In this document: one piece after another, positions 7,112 to 16,928 of the stretch
Layout of the letters: each line of letters begins with the position of its first letter
How positions within the stretch are numbered: position 1 is the stretch's first letter
Source of the DNA: an uncultured Bacteroidales bacterium
Lineage (GTDB): Bacteria; Bacteroidota; Bacteroidia; Bacteroidales; Paludibacteraceae
NCBI GenBank assembly: GCA_902800215.1
Contig: CADCDS010000001.1
Span: 62,001-126,000, forward strand
Reading direction: 5' to 3'
Length of the DNA: 64,000 bases
Position numbers and translations under genes: made by a program
Notes under the pieces: generated by a model
Databases searched by the model: none
The model's input: the letters and a program-made list of their open reading frames with translations, nothing else
What the model was told of the DNA's origin: nothing

Positions 7112-10100
7112 GCACTTTCCAATAAACAACCGGCAGGATAGTAACCGTCAGCGGTAAGGTAAAGATCGTTCCAAAGCAGATCACTACACCCATCGGCATC
7201 CACAGACTGGTAGCCGCAATGATCATCGGCAGCACTCCTAAGGCGGTAGTAGCCGACGTGAGGAACACCGGTCGCATCCGTCGTAAACCCGCCTGATATG
7301 CCGCATCCCGATACGAGAGGTGTTTGTACTTCCGTGCGTCCTCGGCATATTCATACATCATAATCGCATTGCGCACGATGATACCGATCAGCGACACAAT
7401 ACCTAACACCGCCGTAATGGATATATCCAGACCGAACACATACAATCCCAACATAGCGCCGAACAGGCACAGCAGTGCACTGGACAGCGTCAGTAACGCC
7501 AGGCCTAACTTACCGAAATGGTACAGCATCAGCAGTAACATCACCGCCAATGCCGCCACGATAGACCAGAGGATCTGCGGAAGGATCAGACCGTTGATCT
7601 CCGTCAAACCGCCATACGCAATTGATACACCTTCCGGTAGTTCCGGCAGATGGGTCTTTATCCAGTTTCTTACCTTCCGTTCAGCATCCACCTGGCTGTG
7701 CGTTCCCCGCATATCTGCTCCTACAGTCAGTGTCCGCACCGCATTGCGCCGCTCCAAAGACGAATGATGCCATGCCGGTTGGATGTCCGCCACTTGCCGT
7801 AACGGCACCCAGACACCCGGAATAGCCGTCGGCACCTGCAAGGCTCCGAGCGAAGCGATGTCCGTACCGGTTTGTGCGGAATAGATCACCACCGGTATTC
7901 CGTAACTGCCCTCGTATATCGTGGTAACCGTAGCCCCCTGCGTCGCTTGTTGCAGGTAGAGCGAAAGCATCGTCTGCGTAATGCCTAACCGCGTCGCCTC
8001 GTCGGCTTTCAACACAATCTGCGTGCCGGCTGCCGTGTTATGATAATCGCAATGCACCCATTGCAGTTCCGGTTGTTGCGTCATAAAGCCCAAGATAGAA
8101 TCGGCAACAGGTACGAGGTCTTCCCAGTATTCCCCCTGCACACGCACCTCCAGCGGATTCTTCACCGCCTGGTAGTCCAGCTGTTTAAACCGCGCATAGG
8201 CATTGGGGAAATAATTCTCATATTTCGCATTATACTCCGCCAGCACCTGACCCGTCGCTACCGATGAACGGGTGTTCACGATCAGCTGCGCATAGTTGGT
8301 AGCCGGTGTCTGCGGTGTATAGGTAGCATGGAAACGCGGTGATGACTGACCGATAAACGCCGTCACGCACTCCACTCGGGCATCCCGACGTAAGATAGTC
8401 GCTAACGAATCGGCCACTTCGGCACTCTCCTCCAAGGAGGCCCCATCGCGTAAATGGATCTCGACGGCAAAGAACTCCCGTTCCGCTTTGGGTAGTAACT
8501 GCAGATTCAGCCGTGTCAACAGGAACAGACCCGTGCCTAACGAACCGGCTAACAGTACCCAAACGATCACCGAATGACGGAAACAAGCGGTTAACACCGT
8601 CTTATACCCGCCTTGCAGACGAACAAAGAACTTATTCTGCATCCGTTCAAACAAGGTCCATTCGTTCTCTTTGCGGTCCCGGATATACCGAAACGCCAGG
8701 AACGGCGTGATCCAGGAAGCATAGAAGATACTGGCTACTAAGGCAAAGAGCACCGCCCATGGGAAGAGTTGCACGAACTCCCCTAACGGACCCGTGATAA
8801 TACGCGTCATGGGGAAGAACATGCCGCAGATCGCCATAGTCGCCAAGGACATCGGAACAAACAATATACTCGTACTCACATTGGCACTGTACCAACGGGA
8901 GTGATGGCGTTCCAAGAGATTTGAATAACCGTCGATCACGATCACCGAGTCATCCACGATCATACCCAGCACAAAGATCAGTGCCGCCAACGTCACCGTA
9001 TTCAACTCAATACCCGTCACGTACATTAGACCGATACAGATGGCCGTGCAGACCGGCAGACCGGTAGCTGCCACCAGCGCCGTGCGTAACGGGAAGAGAA
9101 TCAGCATCACCAGAATCACCACTAAGATGGAAATCAAGATATCTCGCAAGAAAGAGAGTACCGAGTCTTTCACCACTTTCGGCTGATCCGTGATGCGATG
9201 AAAACGGATGTCGGGCGGTAAAGAAACAGCAGCTTGTGCCAGTTGGTCATCCACCGCACGGCCAAAGGCCACGATGTTATTGCCCGGCACCATTTCTATA
9301 TTCAGGATCAGACAAGTCTTGCCGTCAAAGGTAACGTATTGTTTGGGTTGCTGATAGCGCCGGACGACGGATGCGATATCGCGCAGACGAATCGTTGCAC
9401 CACTGACGGGATCCGACCACACAATCTGCTGCTGCATCTCATATTCCGACTGATAAGGAATAACCACCTGCAGACTGCCGTTCTCATTTTCTCCACCTAT
9501 CGTACGCAGACCTTGTAAGGCCAGTTGCGTCTGCACAACAGACAGGTTGATTCCGTACTGTGACAAGCGTTCCGGATCAATGGTAATAGCAATCTCTTCC
9601 GTCTGCTGACCCAAAATCGTCAGCTTACCCATCTCCGGAATCGTACGCAGATGAGAGCATACCTGCCGAGCGTATTGTTCCAGTTCACGGGGACTGCGTT
9701 GGTCACTCTCCACCGCGATGAGTAACGAGGAAGTCTTCCCGAAATCATCGATGACCAGTGTCTGCAGCACACCAGCCGGCAGACGGGTCTTCTGTAATAG
9801 CGGCAAACCGGCTCGTATCTTATTCCATGCCTCAGCATCATCCAGATTGCTCATCCGCAGCATCACATACACATAGACAATGCCGTCTTGCGTCTGGCTG
9901 TACGTCAAGGATTTATCGATATATTCAAACGAGTTGACATATTCCTCCAAGGGAATGGTCACTTGCTGCTCCACCTCCTCAGCGGTAGCACCCGGATAGA
10001 CGGCTACCACCAGTCCCTGCCGAATCGTGAACTGCGGAAACTCATCCTTGTTCATCTGCGGCAGCGAGTAGATACCGAAACCCATCAGTACCAGGAATAA

Positions 10101-10178
10101 AGTCAGCACGATCCCGTGCCGCCTCATCGCCCCTTCTATGTGTTTACTCGTCTTCAATCTCCAATTTCCAATCTTCAA
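7092..10178 (-). CDS. Efflux RND transporter permease subunit (AcrB/MexB-like)
   Basis: About 1028 residues with the two-fold RND pattern: an N-terminal helix (LTLFLVLMGFGIYSLP), a large periplasmic loop beginning YPGATAEEVEQQV, a block of membrane helices, a second periplasmic loop, and a second helix block. It would export drugs or other compounds by proton antiport in the inner membrane. The assigned start is a TTG overlapping the stop of the adaptor gene and lies inside a heptamer array, so the first residues (KIGNWRLKT) are repeat-encoded; an ATG at 10127 (MRRHGIV) is the alternative. The outer-membrane TolC-type partner is not in this window. Confidence 0.9.
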   Translation of the reverse strand: MKIGNWRLKTSKHIEGAMRRHGIVLTLFLVLMGFGIYSLPQMNKDEFPQFTIRQGLVVAVYPGATAEEVEQQVTIPLEEYVNSFEYIDKSLTYSQTQDGIVYVYVMLRMSNLDDAEAWNKIRAGLPLLQKTRLPAGVLQTLVIDDFGKTSSLLIAVESDQRSPRELEQYARQVCSHLRTIPEMGKLTILGQQTEEIAITIDPERLSQYGINLSVVQTQLALQGLRTIGGENENGSLQVVIPYQSEYEMQQQIVWSDPVSGATIRLRDIASVVRRYQQPKQYVTFDGKTCLILNIEMVPGNNIVAFGRAVDDQLAQAAVSLPPDIRFHRITDQPKVVKDSVLSFLRDILISILVVILVMLILFPLRTALVAATGLPVCTAICIGLMYVTGIELNTVTLAALIFVLGMIVDDSVIVIDGYSNLLERHHSRWYSANVSTSILFVPMSLATMAICGMFFPMTRIITGPLGEFVQLFPWAVLFALVASIFYASWITPFLAFRYIRDRKENEWTLFERMQNKFFVRLQGGYKTVLTACFRHSVIVWVLLAGSLGTGLFLLTRLNLQLLPKAEREFFAVEIHLRDGASLEESAEVADSLATILRRDARVECVTAFIGQSSPRFHATYTPQTPATNYAQLIVNTRSSVATGQVLAEYNAKYENYFPNAYARFKQLDYQAVKNPLEVRVQGEYWEDLVPVADSILGFMTQQPELQWVHCDYHNTAAGTQIVLKADEATRLGITQTMLSLYLQQATQGATVTTIYEGSYGIPVVIYSAQTGTDIASLGALQVPTAIPGVWVPLRQVADIQPAWHHSSLERRNAVRTLTVGADMRGTHSQVDAERKVRNWIKTHLPELPEGVSIAYGGLTEINGLILPQILWSIVAALAVMLLLMLYHFGKLGLALLTLSSALLCLFGAMLGLYVFGLDISITAVLGIVSLIGIIVRNAIMMYEYAEDARKYKHLSYRDAAYQAGLRRMRPVFLTSATTALGVLPMIIAATSLWMPMGVVICFGTIFTLPLTVTILPVVYWKVHARRDL

Positions 10179-10187
10179 TCTTCAATG
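10153..10187. repeat. Heptamer array, 5 x 7 bp (TCCAATC type) at the RND adaptor/pump junction
   Basis: TTCAATC, TCCAATT, TCCAATC, TTCAATC, TTCAATG. It contains both the TGA of the adaptor gene and the probable TTG start of the pump gene. Confidence 0.85.
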
Positions 10188-11191
10188 ACTTTACATCCGC
10201 TGTAAAGTTTCTGGTAACCGTTGGTAATCAGGTGGTCACCGACCTGTAATCCTTCCGTCACTTGCACCCCATCGGCCATGTATCCGTTCACGGTGATCAG
10301 ACGTCTCACGGCTTGACCGTTCTCCGCCACCCACACCGTGTGTCCTTCCGGCATCAGCGACACACACGCCGCAGGAATAACGATCACATTGGAGCTTGGA
10401 GATTGGACATTGGAGATCTTCACTACTGCAATCATCCCTGCCATGAGAATCTCTTCTCCGCCTTCCACAGCCGCCACGACCTCATACGTATGGGTCAATG
10501 CGTTGCCTTGCAAGTTGCGTTCCACAACGGTTACAGGAAAGACGGAATCGACGGCAGCACATTCCATCACACCGTTCTCACCGACACGGCTGACCTCGTT
10601 CTCCGGCACGGTGAAACGCACTTGAAACCCCGTCAGGTCCATGATCGTACACAGCGTCACATCCGGTATTACCGACTGCCCCGGCACGATATTGAGCCCA
10701 TTAATCAAACCGTTACACGGAGCAACCAGCGTACATTCATCCACTTGCCGTTTCGCGGCTGCATGCAGTGCTTTCGCCTGGGCTAACTCACTCTCTATCT
10801 CCACTAACTTTTGGTCCGACACCACCCCTTTCTCGTGCACTTTCACGATCCGGTCATAGCCGTCTTGCGCATGGCGTAAGGTCGCCTCAGCGGTGTGTAA
10901 GGCATTGCGTGCCTGGGTGTCATCGATAGTGAGCAGCACTTGTCCTTTATGCACCATCGCTCCGTTCTTCACCGGTACGGACACCACTCTACCCGTCGTC
11001 TGCACGCTCAGCGGTATCTGCTGTCTGCACTCCACCGTTCCGGCATAACGCAGGTACGACGGGTCCGTTGTAGCACTTACCACCGTCGTCTGCACCCGCA
11101 GCGCACGATCCGTCTCACTCGTTCCGTTACTCTTGGAACAAGCCACTAAACAGATAGCCGCAAGGCCTATAAACCATATTTTCTTTTCCAT
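10175..11191 (-). CDS. Efflux RND transporter periplasmic adaptor subunit (lipoprotein)
   Basis: A 338-residue membrane fusion protein. The signal peptide MEKKIWFIGLAAICLVAC ends in a lipobox, so it is probably lipid-anchored in the periplasm. The lipoyl/barrel-sandwich half VPVKNGAMVHKGQVLLTID, a helical hairpin rich in Ala/Glu, and VAPCNGLINGLNIVPGQSV are the standard landmarks. It links the inner-membrane RND pump encoded next to it with an outer-membrane channel. A heptamer array encodes ISNVQSPSSNV in a C-terminal beta domain. The ATG at 11191 is set by the lipoprotein signal; it overlaps the MATE gene by 25 bp. Confidence 0.92.
   Translation of the reverse strand: MEKKIWFIGLAAICLVACSKSNGTSETDRALRVQTTVVSATTDPSYLRYAGTVECRQQIPLSVQTTGRVVSVPVKNGAMVHKGQVLLTIDDTQARNALHTAEATLRHAQDGYDRIVKVHEKGVVSDQKLVEIESELAQAKALHAAAKRQVDECTLVAPCNGLINGLNIVPGQSVIPDVTLCTIMDLTGFQVRFTVPENEVSRVGENGVMECAAVDSVFPVTVVERNLQGNALTHTYEVVAAVEGGEEILMAGMIAVVKISNVQSPSSNVIVIPAACVSLMPEGHTVWVAENGQAVRRLITVNGYMADGVQVTEGLQVGDHLITNGYQKLYSGCKVIED
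10389..10416. repeat. Heptamer array, 4 x 7 bp (TTGGAGA type), inside adaptor gene
   Basis: TTGGAGC, TTGGAGA, TTGGACA, TTGGAGA; read on the minus strand it encodes ISNVQSPSSN. Confidence 0.85.
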
Positions 11192-12501
11192 ATTATCGTC
11201 AAATAGATTACTCGTGCAATCAAATGCGCAAAATAAGCGATATATAATGCCTGCGGTCCGACGAATTGAAACGTAGCCACATACAGCACCACAAATCCCA
11301 CCGCGGCCCAAATCATCGCATTGCGTATCGGAACTCCGGCAGTAGCACCTACATAGACACCGTCCCACATGAACGCCAAGGCACTGACAATCGGCATGGC
11401 AATTAACCAGCCTATGTACTTATCCGTAGCCGCCAGCACGGCAATGTCATCCGTCATCATACCCACCATCGCTTTACCCCACACGGCATAAAGCACGGTG
11501 AACACCACGCCCACACCGATACTCCAGTTAAAAAGTGTCCGTACTACGGCTTTGATGTCTGATGGCTGATGGCTGATGGCTGACTTTCCGAAAGCCTTTC
11601 CCACCAGCGCTTCACCGGCATAGGCAAAGCCGTCCACGAAGAAGGAGAAGAACATAAACAGTTTCATCAGCACACTGCTCACCGCCAGTTCGGTGTCTCC
11701 GTACGTGCCGGCAAGGGAAGTAAAGCCCACATAAACGACCATGAAACACAGGGAACGGATAAAGAGATTGCCATTCAGCGCCATCATCCGTTTCAATTCC
11801 GGTCCACGCATAGCGGCGATGATCTCCCGCAAACCGATATGCACAATGCGGTATTTGAACACTACGATCAGGACGGCTAATAGCAAACCGGTGAACTGCG
11901 CAATCAGTGTTCCCCAGGCTACACCTACCACACCTAAGGGTGTATAGACAGCTAATCCGTAACTGGCAGCGATATTCACCACGTTCACCAGTATATCCAC
12001 GGCCATGGGACTTACCGTATCCTGCATGCCGATGAACCAGCCTTTGAACGCAAACAGCATCAGCGTCGCCGGTGCCGCCCAGATACGGACAAAGAAATAA
12101 TCCCGAGCCACTTGCGCCACTTCTTCCGAACACGGCACAATAGCCAGCACCGCCGTGACGAACAACCATTGGATGGCCCAGATGAACATGGCCGCCATCA
12201 AGGCGATCATCGTACTCTGCGTAAGTATCTTCCGGCACTCGCCACTAACCGCTAACCGCTCACCGCTAACCGCTGTTTGACCGTACGCCTGTGCTGTCAG
12301 ACCACTCGTGCCGACACGCAGGAATCCGAAGTTCCAATACAATAAGTCAAAGAGCATCGTTCCAATAGCGATACCGCCAATAGCGGCTGCATTACTCAGA
12401 TGCCCCACTATCGCCGTGTCCACGATGCCTACCAACGGAATCGTGATATTCGCCAGAATACTCGGAACGGCTAAACGTAATATTTCCCGATTGGTCGTCA
12501 A
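11167..12501 (-). CDS. MATE family efflux transporter (DinF-like)
   Basis: A 444-residue polytopic protein with about 12 hydrophobic helices. It opens LRLAVPSILANITIPLVGIV followed by DTAIVGHL and FLRVGTSGLTAQAYG, the DinF/NorM-type signature of cation-coupled multidrug or organic-anion exporters. The start is a TTG overlapping the preceding TGA (TTGA); no ATG is available near the conserved N-terminus. Two heptamer arrays encode AVSGERLAVSGE (cytoplasmic loop after helix 2) and SAISHQPSD (central inter-half loop), both places where extra residues are easily tolerated. Confidence 0.9.
   Translation of the reverse strand: MTTNREILRLAVPSILANITIPLVGIVDTAIVGHLSNAAAIGGIAIGTMLFDLLYWNFGFLRVGTSGLTAQAYGQTAVSGERLAVSGECRKILTQSTMIALMAAMFIWAIQWLFVTAVLAIVPCSEEVAQVARDYFFVRIWAAPATLMLFAFKGWFIGMQDTVSPMAVDILVNVVNIAASYGLAVYTPLGVVGVAWGTLIAQFTGLLLAVLIVVFKYRIVHIGLREIIAAMRGPELKRMMALNGNLFIRSLCFMVVYVGFTSLAGTYGDTELAVSSVLMKLFMFFSFFVDGFAYAGEALVGKAFGKSAISHQPSDIKAVVRTLFNWSIGVGVVFTVLYAVWGKAMVGMMTDDIAVLAATDKYIGWLIAMPIVSALAFMWDGVYVGATAGVPIRNAMIWAAVGFVVLYVATFQFVGPQALYIAYFAHLIARVIYLTIIWKRKYGL
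11559..11583. repeat. Heptamer array, about 3.5 x 7 bp (CTGATGG), inside MATE gene
   Basis: Three identical units CTGATGG followed by CTGA; encodes AISHQPSD on the minus strand. Confidence 0.85.
12245..12272. repeat. Heptamer array, 4 x 7 bp (CTAACCG), inside MATE gene
   Basis: CTAACCG, CTAACCG, CTCACCG, CTAACCG; encodes AVSGERLAVSGE. Confidence 0.85.
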
Positions 12502-14159
12502 ACGAAGAGAATAATCATCAGTTGTCCGGTTAATACACGCAGGAACATGGTCAGCGGATAAACGGTCGAATACGCCACCGCTGCACGGTCGTTATTGGAC
12601 GACTGCGAGGTAGCATACGCCAAAGCAGGAGGATCGGTCGTCGAACCGGCGATCAGTCCCATCAGCGTGAAATAATCCAACTTCATCCATTTGCGTGCCA
12701 CAAAACCCATCAGCAGCAACGGGATCATCGTGATCAGTACACCGTACCCGATCCATACGTAACCGCCATCCACCAGCACATCGATAAACGTCTCTCCGGC
12801 ACCGAAACCGACGGCTGCCAGGAACAGCGATATACCGATCTCACGGATCATCAAGTTCGCAGAAGACGTGGTATAGGTCACTAAATGGAACTTAGGACCA
12901 AAGGCACCGATGAGGATAGCAATGATCAGCGAACCGCCGGCGATACCTAACTTAAAGCCTTGCGACAAACCCGGTATTGCCACCGGTAACGAACCTAAGG
13001 TCACACCTAAGATGATACCGAGGAACAAAGTCGCTAAGTTCGGTGCATCCAGTTTCTTGGTCGAGTTACCGAACTTAGACGCCATCTTCTCTACCACTTC
13101 CTGGTCACCGACCACGGTCAGTCGGTCACCCATCTGCAGGCGCAGTTCCGGTGTCGCCAACAGTTCAATACCGGCACGGCGGATACGGGTGATCGTCACC
13201 TGATACGCTTCCCGGATCTTAAGGTCCATGATGCGTTTGCCGTTCAGTTTGGAGTTGGTGACGATGATATGACGGTTGATCAGATGTACATTTTTCTCTT
13301 TCTCTTCCCATTTCACCTCCGTGCGTTCACCCAAGAGCAAGGCCGTGCGCTGGTTCTTGCTGTCGCCTACAAAGCGTACGCTGTCGCCTACATGCAGAAT
13401 GGTATCCGCATCCGGCATCATTTCCTCTCCTTTGGAGTTGATACGTCGGCTTACCACTAAGTCCACATGGGTCAGATCTTTAAGGTCACGAACACGCAAA
13501 CCGTCCACTTGCGGATTTGTAAGTCGAATATCAAAATGCTCGATCTGCATCTCTTCACCGCGTTCGGCTTTCACCTGCTCTTCCTCCTTCTCTAACTTAA
13601 TCCGGAAGAACCAGCGGATAAGCAGGATCGACACGATGATGCCTACCACGCCCAAGGGATAAGCCATGGCGTAACCGCTCGCTAAGATACTGGGGTCTGC
13701 ACCCGTTCCGCTGAACGCTTCCTGCGCAGCACCGAGACCCGGTGTGTTGGTGACAGCACCAAAGAGCACACCCGTCATCACAGCCACACTCTCCCCGCTG
13801 ATGAGGTGGATCACAAAGGCCGTGATACAGCCCAACAGCACAATGCTCAAGGCCAGCATGTTCAGACTTAGTCCGCCCTTCCTGAAAGACGAAAAGAAAC
13901 TTGGTCCTACTTGCAGACCGATCGAATACACAAAGAGGATCAGACCGAAGTCCTTCGCAAACGCTAACACATCCTTATCCAGCCGCATGCCGAAATGGCT
14001 GCAGGCAATGGCGCAGAACAGAATCCACGTAATACCGAGCGTGATACCTTTGAACTTCAGCTTGTGCCCTAAAAAAATTCCTACCGCAATGGCCAAGGAC
14101 AGCACCACAATTGAGTGTGCTATCCCGGACCCTACAAACAAATTAGAAAACCAATCCAC
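12498..14159 (-). CDS. AspT/YidE/YbjL-type antiporter with TrkA-C (RCK_C) domains
   Basis: A 553-residue transporter made of two membrane halves (about residues 10-180 and 385-553) separated by two soluble RCK_C-like domains (VDGLRVRDL... and NGKRIMDLKIREAYQVT...). The duplicated motif GAVTNTPGLGAAQEA and GLIAGSTTDPPALAYA is typical of the aspartate:alanine exchanger family, whose YidE/YbjL branch has uncertain substrates. The start is GTG at 14159, lying at the edge of a 7-bp array that also supplies the stop codon of the upstream gene. The gene sits in the middle of the exporter cluster; no link in function is evident. Confidence 0.88.
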   Translation of the reverse strand: MDWFSNLFVGSGIAHSIVVLSLAIAVGIFLGHKLKFKGITLGITWILFCAIACSHFGMRLDKDVLAFAKDFGLILFVYSIGLQVGPSFFSSFRKGGLSLNMLALSIVLLGCITAFVIHLISGESVAVMTGVLFGAVTNTPGLGAAQEAFSGTGADPSILASGYAMAYPLGVVGIIVSILLIRWFFRIKLEKEEEQVKAERGEEMQIEHFDIRLTNPQVDGLRVRDLKDLTHVDLVVSRRINSKGEEMMPDADTILHVGDSVRFVGDSKNQRTALLLGERTEVKWEEKEKNVHLINRHIIVTNSKLNGKRIMDLKIREAYQVTITRIRRAGIELLATPELRLQMGDRLTVVGDQEVVEKMASKFGNSTKKLDAPNLATLFLGIILGVTLGSLPVAIPGLSQGFKLGIAGGSLIIAILIGAFGPKFHLVTYTTSSANLMIREIGISLFLAAVGFGAGETFIDVLVDGGYVWIGYGVLITMIPLLLMGFVARKWMKLDYFTLMGLIAGSTTDPPALAYATSQSSNNDRAAVAYSTVYPLTMFLRVLTGQLMIILFV

Positions 14160-14188
14160 AATCTACAATTTACAATTTACAATTTACA
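14154..14188. repeat. Heptamer array, 5 x 7 bp (ATTTACA) at a gene junction
   Basis: ATCCACA, ATCTACA, ATTTACA, ATTTACA, ATTTACA. On the minus strand it includes the TAA stop of the pectinesterase gene and the GTG start of the transporter gene. Confidence 0.9.
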
Positions 14189-16928
14189 ATTGTGCGCCAA
14201 GCACATTATACTCTTTATTGTCGCGAATAATAATCAATTGTCCGTCGCGTACAGTTTTTATTACTTTGCTATTACTGACCTCGGTGTTGGTGATACCTTC
14301 CGTCGGTTCTTCTCCGGCTTTCCAACCGAAACCGCCACGTGCGTTCGCTTTACGAACAGAGAAAGGAATACCTACCACCGGACTAAACGTACTACCCTTC
14401 TGTATTTCACAGTCACTACCTCCATACTCGATCAGATAGATGCCTTCCGGATCGATGTTCAGCAGATCACATACAGCCTGCGTAGCGTCCTCTGCGGCGG
14501 TACTTGCCCAAGCGCCTAAGGTATTTTCCATCGTGTAGGTAGCCGCATCGTCAGCACTCAGCACGGTCTCAATATTCTGCGTAGCATTACCGGATTTCTC
14601 ATCCAGGAAGGTCACTACGTTGCTTGCCGGCGTCAGTACCGTACCATCAGCCAAATGGGTGTTGTACTCGCCGAACTTAGGCCAAGCGTTCGCGTTCATC
14701 AGTTTCTTCGTCCAACGTTGGATATCGCCGCTTTCGAAACCAAACTGACCGGCACTGTAGTCCACTATCGTATTCAGGAAGGCTACACTCGGTTTGTTAT
14801 TCCATGCACGACCGAAGGAAACAACCGGGCATTCCGATTTCACCGTACAGCCTTCGAACACATAACCCTTGTCGGTCGCCGGACCGTTGTTAGCCGTCAA
14901 CGCATCGCTTCCGCCTCCGTCTTTCTTACGCTTTTCGCAGTACAGCAGGTTGTTCTTGAAATAAACACTACCGTCACCGCAGATGAAATCGACTGTACCG
15001 TGGATCTCGCAATCCTCGAAATACTTAACGGCTCCTTGCAGGTTGCTGTAATACGTATCCTGATAACTCAACAGACGCACGTTCTTGCAAACGGTCTGCG
15101 TACCTTGATCCCACAAAGCTACTGCACGACCATTATCGTTCTTGTAGTAATCCAACGCATTCTGCAGCGTCAGATCTTGCAGGTACGTACCCGATACGTT
15201 CTTATTGATCTTCAACGTAGCCGTCTTGTCGATACTCTCCTTAGCTGCATCCGGCGCATTCTTGATGATCACGCCTTCCATCGACTGACCGATGATCGAG
15301 ATATTATTCTTGCTAATTGTCGTCAACACGGTCTCACCCAGATCATATATTCCGTTCGGAAGGAAGATCTTCTCACCGGATTCGGCTTGTACCAATGCCA
15401 AGATGAAGGAAGCGGCATCACCGGCAGGTACCATATAATAACCCGTCGTCTCATCTTTCTCCATGAAGTTCTCTACATTGTAAACGACTACCTTGTGGAT
15501 GTACTGTTTTGCCGTCCAACTGATAGTTACCCAAGCCGGACCGTTGCTGTAGTTTGCTACGAGTTCAGTGCCGTCAGGTGTCTGGTCCTTCACTACATCG
15601 AAGGAAGCAACGGTATGACCGTCAAAACCGGAAGTAATATTAACAGTTCCGCTCTCCGAATACTTACAGAGCGTAACCACGATCACCGAAGTACCGGGTG
15701 AATACACATGGATCGAACCATTGGCATCGAAATACCAGCCGTGCGTTCCGTCGTGATAAGCACCGTTTGCTACATCAACCAACTCGTGATCCTCCGGATA
15801 GAAAGTCTGGTCCGCAAAGTCATACGTACATACAGTGCCTACCGTAGCTACCTCAACCGGCGTCACTTTCGCCTGGATCGTCGTGTTGCCGCTGATGATA
15901 TCGCCCACTTTCGCTTTCTTGTTGTTCATATAGAACCATCCGCGGAACGCATAGCCTGTTGGTATCTCCGGCAGTGCACTCACTTCCGGTAAGATACCTA
16001 ACTCTGCACCCTCATAGGTCTCCTGACGAGCGATCTCAGCACCGTTCTGGTCCTTGAAAATGATCTCACATGGCATAATCTCCGTAGCCTCTGCTTTGAA
16101 ATAGTTGCAGTATTGAATCGGACCAAAGGTCAGCGTATCCGGACCCTCCATATGGATATACGTAAAGACGTTGTTCTTATTGTTATCGTCATTCTTGTAG
16201 CATCCGGCTTGCGGATAGATCAGTGTAGCAACCGTCATGCCCACCGGGTTCTTCACAGCAATGGGCTGATTGCCGTAGGAGCAGTCACCGATAGTAAACT
16301 TCACCGTTCCATCTACCGGCACCTTGATCGTGAAGTTACGATAACCATGTTGATCGGTGTTAAACGTACCACTCGCCGTTACACCTACCGGCAGCGTCGA
16401 GAAATCGTACTCTTCCGTCATGTTACACATGATCATTTCGAAGTCCACAAACGTACGTGCTACATTCTCAACAAACTGGATCTTCTGCAGCACACCTTCT
16501 GCGCTGGACGAAGTACGCGTGATATAGATATTATTCTGCGCCTCCGTCAAATCTATAACAACGGTCTGCAGTTCATCCATCACCTCCGTCTCTGCAATCT
16601 TAGTCTCTGCAGCAGGTGTTTCTCCTGCCCAGGTATGCACCATCAGCGCAATCTTACCGCCTTGTTTACGAGGACCAAAGGTCAGTTTTAACTTACCGGC
16701 TACAGCTGCTTTCGTAAAGTACGCATAACCGCTGCTGTTCATCTTAACGCCGTTGAGTCCCAAGTTCGTACTTGGAGCGTCATTCACATAAGCACCGTAA
16801 TACAAGTTACGATCCGGACCACTCGTCGGGATTTGTGCTTCCGTGTAATCCCACAGCAGGTCGTTCTCACCTGCCATCATAGCCACGCTCATCAAAGCCG
16901 CCGCCATGAAGAAAAAGATTTTTTTCAT
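14184..16928 (-). CDS. Large secreted pectinesterase (CE8-like) with C-terminal tail domain
   Basis: A 914-residue secreted protein. Order of parts: signal peptide (1-20), two beta-rich modules, an InlB/Listeria-Bacteroides-type repeat (near residues 295-350), a carbohydrate-binding-like module, a pectin methylesterase beta-helix (about 510-790) and a C-terminal tail ending GQLIIIRDNKEYNVLGAQL. The PME active-site pieces are visible: YQDTYY (about 622), VDFICGDG (about 648) and GRAW (about 706). It would remove methyl esters from pectin outside the cell. The tail resembles that of the 1776-residue protein at 19758-25088, suggesting a common export or anchoring signal. Its ATG overlaps the zeta-toxin-like gene. 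Confidence 0.88.
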   Translation of the reverse strand: MKKIFFFMAAALMSVAMMAGENDLLWDYTEAQIPTSGPDRNLYYGAYVNDAPSTNLGLNGVKMNSSGYAYFTKAAVAGKLKLTFGPRKQGGKIALMVHTWAGETPAAETKIAETEVMDELQTVVIDLTEAQNNIYITRTSSSAEGVLQKIQFVENVARTFVDFEMIMCNMTEEYDFSTLPVGVTASGTFNTDQHGYRNFTIKVPVDGTVKFTIGDCSYGNQPIAVKNPVGMTVATLIYPQAGCYKNDDNNKNNVFTYIHMEGPDTLTFGPIQYCNYFKAEATEIMPCEIIFKDQNGAEIARQETYEGAELGILPEVSALPEIPTGYAFRGWFYMNNKKAKVGDIISGNTTIQAKVTPVEVATVGTVCTYDFADQTFYPEDHELVDVANGAYHDGTHGWYFDANGSIHVYSPGTSVIVVTLCKYSESGTVNITSGFDGHTVASFDVVKDQTPDGTELVANYSNGPAWVTISWTAKQYIHKVVVYNVENFMEKDETTGYYMVPAGDAASFILALVQAESGEKIFLPNGIYDLGETVLTTISKNNISIIGQSMEGVIIKNAPDAAKESIDKTATLKINKNVSGTYLQDLTLQNALDYYKNDNGRAVALWDQGTQTVCKNVRLLSYQDTYYSNLQGAVKYFEDCEIHGTVDFICGDGSVYFKNNLLYCEKRKKDGGGSDALTANNGPATDKGYVFEGCTVKSECPVVSFGRAWNNKPSVAFLNTIVDYSAGQFGFESGDIQRWTKKLMNANAWPKFGEYNTHLADGTVLTPASNVVTFLDEKSGNATQNIETVLSADDAATYTMENTLGAWASTAAEDATQAVCDLLNIDPEGIYLIEYGGSDCEIQKGSTFSPVVGIPFSVRKANARGGFGWKAGEEPTEGITNTEVSNSKVIKTVRDGQLIIIRDNKEYNVLGAQL

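Noticed and set aside
11612-12238. 208-codon minus-strand frame within the MATE gene
   Set aside because: Shifted-frame shadow of the transporter; Cys/Arg/His-rich in the way out-of-frame membrane protein text is.
14655-15701. 348-codon plus-strand open frame
   Set aside because: It is antisense to the pectinesterase, whose catalytic motifs are clear; the antisense peptide has no recognisable composition or start context.
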